From contig JADNYV010000414.1 of NCBI GenBank assembly GCA_015501055.1, positions 1 through 30,786 on the forward strand: a stretch of DNA of 30,786 nucleotides, read 5' to 3'. Shown piece after piece: positions 20,984 to 29,570 of the stretch; the stretch's first letter is position 1; each line of letters opens with the position of its first letter. The notes under the pieces were generated by a model. It had not been told where the DNA came from. It ran no database searches and worked only from the letters and a program-made list of their open reading frames with translations. This DNA is from Mucidula mucida. Taxonomy: Eukaryota; Basidiomycota; Agaricomycetes; Agaricales; Physalacriaceae. Made by a program: the position numbers and the translations under genes.

Positions 20984-21296
20984 TGTAGGTTCGCGCCTAG
21001 CGCTAGGCGCACAGTCGGTCGGACTCGTTGGGACTGATAAGCTTGGACTCTTAGATTAGATACTTACCCCTTTTTAATAGCACATCTCCCGTATTATCAC
21101 CTCATGTTTCTTTCATTCTTCTACTTACATGTCTCACCTCTTCACACATTCTATAATAGCACATTGTGTATTCATCTACTTACAGTACTTATACCTCTCG
21201 CTTGTCATAGTCTACAGACAACAAACAGCCCACTTCACACACGCACACATCGTCTGAACTAAGCTTGCTGCACTCAGAGCTATCGATGACTCTACA
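20984..21296 (+). repeat. B 5' LTR (313 bp)
   Basis: TGTAGGTTCGCG...GATGACTCTACA. Includes a TATA-like TCTATAATAG near 21150 and an 18-bp perfect palindrome near the left end. Differs from the right LTR by one transversion and eight CpG transitions. Confidence 0.95.
20993..21010. repeat. 18-bp perfect palindrome in the B LTR
   Basis: GCGCCTAGCGCTAGGCGC is its own reverse complement. The right LTR has CTCGCG in place of CTAGCG, one mismatch. Confidence 0.9.
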
Positions 21297-21298
21297 TC

Positions 21299-21314
21299 TG
21301 GTGACCACCGCAGG
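21299..21314 (+). promoter_or_regulatory. primer-binding-site-like sequence of B
   Basis: TGGTGACCACCGCAGG begins with TGG two bases after the LTR, the standard position and start for a tRNA-primed PBS. The tRNA is not assigned. Confidence 0.55.
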
Positions 21315-21418
21315 ACGAACATTGTCTCCCGAACTCGCAGTCAGTGCTCTCTGCCATCGTGCCACCCCCGTCACGAATCCCTGTCCGTCGACGCTCTAAC
21401 ATAGCGCGACAACAGAAT

Positions 21419-23083
21419 ATGCGCGCTAACCCCGCCAGTTCCCTCGCTCCCGAAGTCGACAACCCAGACCATATCCTACGGGCTGCCCGTGTCGCTAGTG
21501 CAACACCTAGCCAGGTCTACACCCCCACTCTCCATCTCCCCGGACGCCTTGGGCGCCTACAGTTCGCTGTTGCAGAATTTACTGCATCAGACCCTTTCAC
21601 CTCTGTCCCAACTCTCCCGTCGCTCCTTGATACATCACCTCTCTTTGGCGACGACGAGTCCTTGCCATCATTGCCTCCCAGCCTCAAGCTTTCCTTGCTC
21701 AAATCAGTCAACAACACTGCTCTCTTTCATCCCCATTCCCCATTCCTAGACCCATTCTGCTCGTCCCGCTCGCCATCTCCACTTTCCTTACCATTGCCAT
21801 CCCGTCCAGCATCACCATCTACCCCTTCACCGCCCTCACAGTCACCATTGTCGACCCCCATCATGTCTACACCCAAAGGTCTCGGTGCTCTTCCATCTCG
21901 TAACACCGACAATGCACCCAGCTTCCGCTCTGACGAGCCGGAAGAACTCGACGACTACCTCGCTGAGATAGAGGCCCTTGCCTCAACGTACACTGTGCCC
22001 AACGCGCACAAAGTCCATGCTGCAATTCGCTATGCCGATGCGAGCGCAAAGCGATTGTGGAAGTCGTCCGATGGCTATAACGAGGTAGCCGACAAGTGTG
22101 ATTGGGCCGTCTTCAAGAAGGATCTCACCGACTCCTTCTACCAGTCCTCAAAGAAGAGCAAGTATTCCATGCGGGACCTCAAGGATCTTGCCCACAAGTG
22201 GAAGAAGCGGACACTGGACTCTGAGCGTCGCCTTGAGGAATATCATCGCGCGTTTACGCCAGTCGCGAAGGCGCTGAAAAAGCGAAGTGTTATTTCAGAG
22301 AAGGAAATGCAGCGTTGGTTCTGGAAAGGCATCCACCGGTCAGCGCACAGAGAGATAGAGAGTAGAATCTGTCTTACCGACACGATGTGGGACCGCAACA
22401 TGCCTCCTACAATGGAGAAAGTGATGACAGCTGGCCGATGGGTCCTACAGTCGCGCTCCTACGACGACTCATCCAACGACAATGATGATCACCCTCCCGC
22501 ACGTCGCCCCAAGAAGTCCTCCCGTCGCGCCAAGCACGCACCATCTGATTCCGAGTCCAGTGACGATGAGGCCCCAGCACCCAAGTCCACCAGTGCTGTG
22601 CAGACAAAAACCATAACGGTTGACGACCTCGCCGCTACGCTTGAGAAGATGAGCCTTGCACAAATGCACGCACTGCAGGCCATGCTGCAGCCATTCCTCG
22701 CCGCTCATGCTGCACCTCCTCCTCCCACCCAAGGTTCTGCATTTTCTATGACGACATATCAGTTCAAATATCCCCAATATCAGCCACAGAACACAATGTC
22801 CGCACCTTACGGCCACAACCATGGTACCTCGCAGTCGGAGGGCTGCTATTTCTGTCTTGATCCCGCACACTTCATGTCGGTGTGCAAAGTCTTGAAGGCG
22901 TATCTTGAGGCGGGACACATTATGCAGCAGAATGGGCGTCTCTGCTTCCGGAACGGCAAACCTATTCGTTGTCATACTCTCGGCTATTGCGGTGCTGTTG
23001 ATGAGTGGTTTGGAGGCCCTCTCGCTGCACCCGCCAATGCCTCTACTGCCCCCGTCCCCTCCACGTCTCAGAAGGGTTTTTAA
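21419..23083 (+). CDS. Gag of element B
   Basis: Capsid/nucleocapsid protein, 554 aa from the first in-frame ATG (21419, MRANPASSLAPEVDNPDHIL); the frame is open further upstream without an ATG. Serine/proline-rich N-terminal third, then the capsid-like helical region (DDYLAEIEALASTYTVPNAH, KKDLTDSFYQSSKKSKYSMR, ERRLEEYHRAFTPVAKALKK, RWFWKGIHRSAHREIESRI), an acidic/basic linker (PKKSSRRAKHAPSDSESSDD), a short coiled segment (VDDLAATLEKMSLAQMHALQ), and one CCHC zinc knuckle CYFCLDPAHFMSVC (about 22849-22890). No stops or frameshifts, in contrast to the integrase. It ends at TAA 23081-23083 directly after the heptamer GGGTTTT. Confidence 0.9.
   Translation: MRANPASSLAPEVDNPDHILRAARVASATPSQVYTPTLHLPGRLGRLQFAVAEFTASDPFTSVPTLPSLLDTSPLFGDDESLPSLPPSLKLSLLKSVNNTALFHPHSPFLDPFCSSRSPSPLSLPLPSRPASPSTPSPPSQSPLSTPIMSTPKGLGALPSRNTDNAPSFRSDEPEELDDYLAEIEALASTYTVPNAHKVHAAIRYADASAKRLWKSSDGYNEVADKCDWAVFKKDLTDSFYQSSKKSKYSMRDLKDLAHKWKKRTLDSERRLEEYHRAFTPVAKALKKRSVISEKEMQRWFWKGIHRSAHREIESRICLTDTMWDRNMPPTMEKVMTAGRWVLQSRSYDDSSNDNDDHPPARRPKKSSRRAKHAPSDSESSDDEAPAPKSTSAVQTKTITVDDLAATLEKMSLAQMHALQAMLQPFLAAHAAPPPPTQGSAFSMTTYQFKYPQYQPQNTMSAPYGHNHGTSQSEGCYFCLDPAHFMSVCKVLKAYLEAGHIMQQNGRLCFRNGKPIRCHTLGYCGAVDEWFGGPLAAPANASTAPVPSTSQKGF
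23074..23080 (+). promoter_or_regulatory. -1 ribosomal frameshift heptamer at the Gag-Pol junction
   Basis: G GGT TTT in the Gag frame fits X XXY YYZ, followed at once by the Gag stop. Slipping back one base leads into the Pol frame (23074 is in the Pol frame), which stays open to 26289. A downstream RNA structure was not established. Confidence 0.75.
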
Positions 23084-26000
23084 ATTGCACGGCGTTTGAC
23101 GAAGGCCACGCTAGTACAACGGCAGCAGCCATAGTTGAGGTGGTCGAGGATGAGGAAGAGAAGAAGGAAGAAGAGAAGTTGACGGTTGAAGAGAACAACG
23201 AAGAAGAGACTTGGTGGAGCTTCCTGCGACTAGAAGGAGAGTCAGAGGAGCCGCCACCAGAGCCGATGAAGAAACCTACCCCCCCAGACGCAACAAACAC
23301 GCCAGCAGACACTCAGCCAACACCACTATTCACGGAACACACAACTACAAAACAAAATGAGCAGAGTACACACGACGACAACAATAAACGCACCAACGAT
23401 ATACGACACCCTGCATTTCGTTATCAATCCCAACTCCACAACACATCTGCTGTGCCACACGTGTACCAGAGCATCCTGGACGCCACCATTTCCCTCCCTA
23501 TTTGCGACCTGTACGCTATTAGTCCAGATCTACAGCAAGAAGCTGTCACACACAAACGTACCTCTCGAGTTCCCCCATCCACATCTGCCAGCAACACCCT
23601 CTCCCTCAACGACGAGAAATCTCCACCTCCACCACCAGCGCTCGAATATGCAACTCCACTTCGCGTCATTCCGGTATGTGTTGCTCAAAGACAGACAGAA
23701 CTTGCTCTGCTCGATGAAGGATCGGAAATCATTGTCATTCGAGCAGACCTCGCCAAAGAACTGGGCATTGACGTCAACCAGCATAGGACAATGCTGATGG
23801 AGACTGCCAATGGCAGTAAAGAGGGCCTTCCTGGTTGTGCTGAGCATCTAGAAATCACGGTAGACGGCTTGCCCACCTTTGCTCATGCATTTGTCGTCCC
23901 TTCTGCTCCATATCGACTTCTTCTCGGCCGTCCTTGGCAACACGCTGTCCGTATTCGGAAATGGGAGACTGTGTCGGGCGTCCTCATTCAAATTTGGGGC
24001 AGCGGCAAACATGCTGCAGAGAGTCGTATCATAGAGACGGAAGAGCGAGCACGGCCAGCTGCACAGGCCTACGGCGTCTCTTGTGCCGCCAACGTGGTGG
24101 CAGCATGGAAGGAAGTTGATCGTCACACCAACCCGCATCCATTGGTCACACTTCAGCACGTGTTTCCCCTCGCACAGGCATTGTTCACATCTAGTTTTTA
24201 TTACGACAAATCCCAACGTTGTTTGCTATACAAGAGTGTGGGAAAAAAAGCACAACCGGTACCCGCGATACTACCAGAAGACGCGAAAATCAAACGGCGA
24301 TTTCCAGAAGACCCTCTTGCCACCCTTCCTCCCCTCTCACCCATCCCTCTCGACTTCGTCCCGATGAAGCAACTCACGCAGGAGCGGCTCGACTCACTCG
24401 GGATCCTCGACAACACCTTCCTCACACCGGAAGAGCGCAAACTCGCTGTCACTGTCCTCATGCTCAATTCTGATGCAATTGCTTTCACACCCGAAGAACG
24501 CGGTACTATATGCAGCGACTACATCAGTCCCGCGATAATTCCACTGATCGAACACGAACCTTGGGTGCAAAAATCTTTTCCTATTCCGCCAGGTATCCGC
24601 GAGGAAGTTCATTGCCAGGTGGAAGAGAAGGTCCGCCTTGGATTATGGGAGCCGTTGGATAGCTCATATCGCACACAGTGGTTCTGCATTGCTAAAAAGG
24701 ACGGGAAAATCAGAATTGTCATTAATCCTGACAACATGAACCGACATACCATTCGTACCACAGGCCAGCCACCTCTTCCCGACCAGTACTGTGAACACGC
24801 CGCGGGTTGTACCATCTACACCCAACTAGACCTCCTCTCCGGCTACAACCAATCCCTGCTCGCCATCAGCTCTCGCGATCCCACCACAGTTGACATGCAC
24901 CTTGGCCCAATGCGTCTCACGACGCTCCCGCAAGGCTGGACTCTGTCGGTAAATATCTTCCACAACAACATTGCCTTCATCCTTCAGCACGAGACGGAAA
25001 TCGCTCCGAACTTCATCGACAATATCAACGTGCTTGATCCGCGCACATATTATCGCCGAGCAGACGGTACCTACGAAACACATCCTGAGAACGATCTAGT
25101 TCGAAAGTTTGTATGGATTCACTTACTAGATGTCCATCGTATCCTCCATCAACTCAAGCGCGCCGGCGCGACAGTATCCGCGAAGAAGCTCAGAGTTGGT
25201 GTTCCCGATGTTATTGTCCTTGGGCAGTTCTGCGACTTCGACGGCCAACTTCCGGAGTCACTCGCTGTTAACAAAATTTGCTTCTGGCCGCCTTGTTGCA
25301 ATGTGAAAGGCGTCCACGGTTTCCTTGGTCTTGCAGGAACAGTACGCATCTGGATCAAAGGGTTTGCAGAGTTAGCCAAGCCATTGGTAATACTCACAAC
25401 AAAGGACACTACCTTTCGCTGGGAGTTAGTCCAGCAGTCCGCCATGGACACCCTCAAGGAAGTAATTGCCACCTGCCCCGCCATCCGTCCCATCGACTAC
25501 AAATGTGGTCGACTTGTTATCCTCTCCGTCGACACGTCCCAGCAAGACGGCAAAGATTCCCGTCATCACATCGCCCGATTCGGCTCCATTGCCTGGTCCA
25601 ATGTCGAGCTGCGCTACTTGCAGGCCAAGCTCGAGCTTTGCGGTCTATGGCGCGCGCTCCACGCCATGCGAATGTACCTGGTCGGACTTCAGCACTTCGT
25701 TGTGGAAATGGACGCGAAATATGTACGTGGCATGCTCAACAATCCCGATGTCCACCCCAATGTGTCCGTGAACCGCTGGATTTCCGCCATTCTACTCTTC
25801 AATTTTGACATCGTTCATGTGCCCGCCAACCGTTTCAAAGGACCGGATGGTCTCTCGAGACGTGAGGCTACCAATGATCCTGGGGATATTCCTGACGATG
25901 AAGCTGAAGATTGGATTGATGATGAGGGCCTCAGTGCGACAGTTTGGGTTGGGTCCTTCCTACAGAACGAAACGGTTGGAAATGCTGTAGTGGGAATGAT

Positions 26001-27442
26001 CACAACAGCCAACTCACCAGTCGCGTCCTCATTCACTGCGGCAGCGAGCACTACAAGGGACGGTCCTCCACTGTCAGACGAGACTAGACGCCGCGATGAG
26101 CATCTCGACAAGGTGAAGTTCTACCTTACTCACCTCAAAATTCCGCCATCTGTCGCCACCGACCGCATTCACGCACTCCAGCAGCGCGCACGCCCTTACT
26201 TTGTTGCAAACGGCTACCTTTTCCGACGAGATCGTCATGGTCGCCACCAACTCGTTATTCCCTACGCCGGCCGTATGATTGTCCTTTGAATGGCGCAGAC
26301 CAGCTTGGACATTGTCGTGGATTTTATCCTGTCCGTCAACGCGTCGCAGACCGCTTCTGGTGGCCGAACATGGATGCTGATATCGCTTGGTATCTAAAAA
26401 CATGCCATCAGTGTCAAGTGAATCCACAGAGAAAGTTCACTTACCGCCAGTCATCTCATATCCTGCTGGGCTCTTCCAAAAGTGCCACATCGACACCATG
26501 CACCTTCCCAAAGCGAACGGCTTCCAGTATATCATCACCGGCCGTTGCTCGCTCACGAACTGGCCGGAATTTCGCATGCTGCGATCCGAGACGGGAGAAA
26601 CTGTGGGGCAGTTTATCTTTGAAGAAATTCTTGTCGTTGGGGCGGGCTGTCTGAAATTTTGTCACCGACAATGGCCCACCCATCATCGCCGCCGTCGACT
26701 ACCTCTCCAAGAAGTACGGCATCGACACATTCGCATATCGGCCTATAATTGCAGGCAAACGGTCTTGTTGAAGTCGGACACCGGCCGATTCGAGACGCAC
26801 TAAAGAAGTTGTGTGAGAGCAAGGAAAAAGACTGGCCGAAGAAAGCGCACCTGGCTTTTTGGGCGGAACGGATCACCACCTCACGACAACTCGCATGTCT
26901 CCATTTTATGCCACCCACGGCGTCGAACCCCTCCTACCCTTCGACCTCCTCTATGCCACCTTCCTCTTCCCAGAATTCCACGGAAAGTTGTCAGACGCGG
27001 ACCTCCTCTACATGAGGGCTCGTCAACTCGAACGACGCGACGAGATATTGCTGACCTCGAAAAGCGAGTCATCGCCAGCCGCTTCCGTTCCATCGGTGAC
27101 TTCGAACGACGCTATGCCAACACCATCCACGATTACGACTTCAAACCCGGCGCGTTAGTACTCGTCCTCAACAAGAAAATCGAGAAAGGAACCAACCGAA
27201 AATTTCGCCCGCGGTACTTTGGTCCTATGGTCGTTGTTCGTCGCAGCAAGGGAGGCGCGTACTATCTTGCTGAGCTCAACGGAGCAGTCTCCCGCTTGAA
27301 GTTTGCGGCTTTCCGTCTCATTCCGTATTATGCGCCGTCATCGAAGGAGTTCACCATTACCGAGTTTGTCGACCCAGCTGACCTTGCTGGCATCGTGGAT
27401 GACAGGCACGACGACGACGTGATGGTTGCGGACAAGGAGTGA
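23074..27442 (+). pseudogene. Pol of element B: protease, RT, RNase H, integrase
   Basis: Open for about 1070 codons (23074-26289). After a Glu-rich linker comes the protease with LALLDEGSEIIVIRADL (about 23701-23751; D-E-G instead of D-S/T-G) and YRLLLGRPWQH. RT: WFCIAKKDGKIRIVINPDNM, YTQLDLLSGYNQ, TTLPQGWTLSVNIFH, and NFIDNINV (25009-25032), where the second catalytic Asp is Asn. RNase H: LSVDTSQQ, RFGSIAWSNVELRY, KLELCGLWRALHAM, FVVEMDAKYVRGMLNNPDVH; a short loop after VDTS appears missing. Integrase is shattered by about seven frame changes between 26283 and 27060. Its parts are still legible: FWWPNMDADIAWYLKTCHQC, HIDTMHL, VTDNGPP, NGLVEVGH (D, D, E), and an undamaged C-terminus (RKFRPRYFGPMVVVRRSKGG) ending at 27442. 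Inactive. Confidence 0.9.
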
Positions 27443-27521
27443 TCGGAGCTTGCAATTTTTTTCGTCGGATCACGGATCGAGTGGATCAACCCGGAGGTTG
27501 ATATTCTAAGTTTGTATGGGA

Positions 27522-27834
27522 TGTAGGTTCGCGCCTCGCGCTAGGCGCACAGTCGGTCGGACTCGTCGGGACTGATAAGCTTGGACTCTTAGATTAGATA
27601 CTTACCCCTTTTTAATAGCACATCTCCCGTATTATCACCTCATGTTTCTTTCATTCTTCTACTTACATGTCTCACCTCTTCACACATTCTATAATAGCAC
27701 GTCGTGTATTCATCTACTTACAGTACTTATACCTCTCGCTTGTCGTAGTCTACAGACAACAAACAGCCCACTTCGCACACGCACACATCATCTGAACTAA
27801 GCTCGCTGCACTCAGAGCTATCGACGACTCTACA
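27522..27834 (+). repeat. B 3' LTR (313 bp)
   Basis: Same length as the left LTR, about 97 percent identical by direct reading. It ends TCTACA directly against the P450 exon. Confidence 0.95.
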
Positions 27835-28232
27835 CCGCCATATTCCAACCCCATCCCATCAGCTCTGCCATATGGAATACTTGCAGGACCATGAGTGTCG
27901 GGTTAGTGGACACTAAGCCAAGAACACTTACTAGGCCTGGTGGAGTAATTGCTAGAACGTTTCTCCAACAGATCGCTCGCGGCTTTGAAGGAGTTAACAA
28001 CGACGATAGGCTGGCCGAAGACTTTGAACGACATAACGTCGCCAAAGGTCTCTCCCCATTTCAGGTACGTCAGCCAAAGATGGTGGGTAGGACGACCAAA
28101 GACCTTCCCGACGAAAGGGAGTCCGCGTGGGCCGGGAGGTAAGGGCAGCCTAGCGCGATGGGTAGGAAGAACCCCGCTTAAAGTGAGGCCGATGAGTAGT
28201 AGTAGCAGGGCAAATATGGCAGAGGGTTCCAT
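27835..28232 (-). pseudogene. cytochrome P450, 5' end, cut off by element B
   Basis: First two exons of a microsomal P450 monooxygenase. Exon 1 (28232-27932) starts MEPSAIFALLLLLIGLTLSG, an N-terminal membrane anchor, followed by the proline-rich hinge LPLPPGPRGLPFVGKVF and LTYLKWGETFGDVMSFKVFG, VVVNSFKAASDLLEKRSSNY. A 52-nt intron (27880-27931) leads to exon 2 (27879-27835) reading FHMAELMGWGWNMA, the segment before the C-helix. There the sequence stops at the B LTR. The C-helix, I-helix, ExxR and heme loop are missing. They are not found left of the A2-B composite either. A TATTTAT lies about 50 bp before the ATG (28281-28287). What remains shows no internal damage. Confidence 0.85.
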
Positions 28233-28659
28233 TTCAGAGACTGGCGCCAGTGGGGCTCATCTGAAGTCTGGATCGGCGAAATAAATAGAGAGGGACTCTT
28301 CTGCTGAACGATAACGTACGTGTTGTATACTTCAGCCATGTCTTCGCCATGATAGACGTATGGACGCCACTACATATTCATCGCTCTTTGGACGACTGCG
28401 ATTATTGGCTTGTGTACTCCAGACTCTGTCAAGTGATGACGCGGAAACAATTGGCAAATCAAGGATTGCAGACTATTCGCAAGCCAACGGTTCTTCCAAC
28501 ACGGAGGTTATCATCAGGTGGTTTCGCCTCGCGACACTTGGCGTTTTGGGGACTAGAGGACGTATATGATTAGTACCCAGACACTTGAATTGCCCAGCAT
28601 GATAAGCTCACCTGCATGATTGACAGGATTCGAAGACACCTTTTCATGAGAATTGCTAC
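28233..28659. other. intergenic stretch, no gene seen
   Basis: About 430 bases between the P450 start and the stop of the small gene to its right. It should contain the promoter of the truncated P450. No other feature recognised. Confidence 0.4.
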
Positions 28660-29326
28660 TCATTGGATTCTACCATCGCCTGAATTGTGTGCCTGCTCCT
28701 TGAACAGCCGACAGCGCGAGACATTTCGAACGAAAAAGGAAGTTTGTCCTGATACAAATTCAAAAGCACGCGTTAAGAACAGAAAATGGAGTCGAACTTT
28801 CTGCATTTGACAAATCTTCTCCTTCCAAGTCCCGATACGAAGCCGCCTGATATCAAGATGCCCACATTAACATTTTGTTCCCGATAGACCGAATAGTGTA
28901 CTCACGATAGAGGACCATCTGACAAGACATCCGCAAAACTCTCCTCTGCATCATGCACACAGCACAAGGCATCACCCAGAGAATGCATGTGAGGCCAAGG
29001 AGGATTACGTTCGTTGGAGGTATCAGCTGAGATATATCCTGATGACCGTTAGTCTAATATAGACGAGGGACTTGAAGATGACTATCACCTTCATTGTCCT
29101 CAACGACGTGAGCCCTTTTGGGCGGCGGATAACCGGGCTCGTATAGCTTGGGCATCATGATGGGGCTGAAGTCCCGCCTTGCAGTTTCAATTTGAATCGC
29201 ACTGGCGGCATTTGCGGAGATCATGTCAAGTGCATACACCAGGTGGGAAGAATCAAAAGGTCGATGTGACGGAATGTCATGGTCACAGCCAACCGCATTT
29301 CCAGGAAAGGCCTTCAAAGGCGCCAT
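28660..29326 (-). CDS. hypothetical protein, three putative exons
   Basis: Not recognised. Putative exons on the minus strand: 29326-29089, 29038-28906, 28846-28660, introns 50 and 59 nt with GT-AG ends and consistent phases, 185 aa. Exon 1 reads MAPLKAFPGNAVGCDHDIPS, then LVYALDMISANAASAIQIET and PIMMPKLYEPGYPPPKRAHV. Exon 2 continues YISADTSNERNPPWPHMHSL and CCVHDAEESFADVLSDGPLS. Exon 3 is the least certain. No signal peptide or membrane helix is evident in this splice model; reading through without splicing makes a false hydrophobic stretch. It lies between two same-strand P450 genes and may belong to that cluster. It could also be a fragment of a larger gene. Confidence 0.4.
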
Positions 29327-29570
29327 ACTGTGGCTGCGCCTCACGCGGTTGCGTTCTTTCTTGTATCGCTTTCGTTAGTGCCTACTGACATCAACAAGAT
29401 CATCTTGCCGTTTCCGAACCTGTTGACAAACTGCCCCAGAAACAGGTGTATTTCCCAAGGGTCCAACTCTCCGCTGGGTCATGCCTCGATAATGATACAG
29501 CAAAAATCTGCATTTCACACCACCATCGTCGCTGAATCGACCAGGTCTGCGACGGAACTGAACCGAGGCG

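Larger units (their letters stand above)
20984..27834 (+). mobile_element. Ty3/gypsy element, family B, 6.85 kb
   Basis: Complete in outline: 313-bp LTRs at both ends (TGTAGG...TCTACA), a PBS-like TGG two bases inside the left LTR, Gag, a frameshift signal, and Pol in the order protease, RT, RNase H, integrase. Integrase after RNase H places it in Ty3/gypsy; the integrase C-terminus carries RPRYFGPMVVV (GPY/F-like) and no chromodomain is seen. LTRs differ at 9 of 313 positions. Left flank (CTTAT, inside A2) and right flank (CCGCC, inside a P450 exon) do not match, so no simple target duplication exists. Confidence 0.92.

Noticed and set aside
23043..23312. Serine-rich minus-strand frame opposite the Gag-Pol junction
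   Set aside because: It is the complement of the Glu-rich Pol linker, a composition shadow.
28906..29038. Hydrophobic stretch LGLTCILWVMPCAVCM as a membrane helix
   Set aside because: It arises in a frame not used by the splice model; the spliced frame reads a hydrophilic segment that joins the upstream exon in phase.
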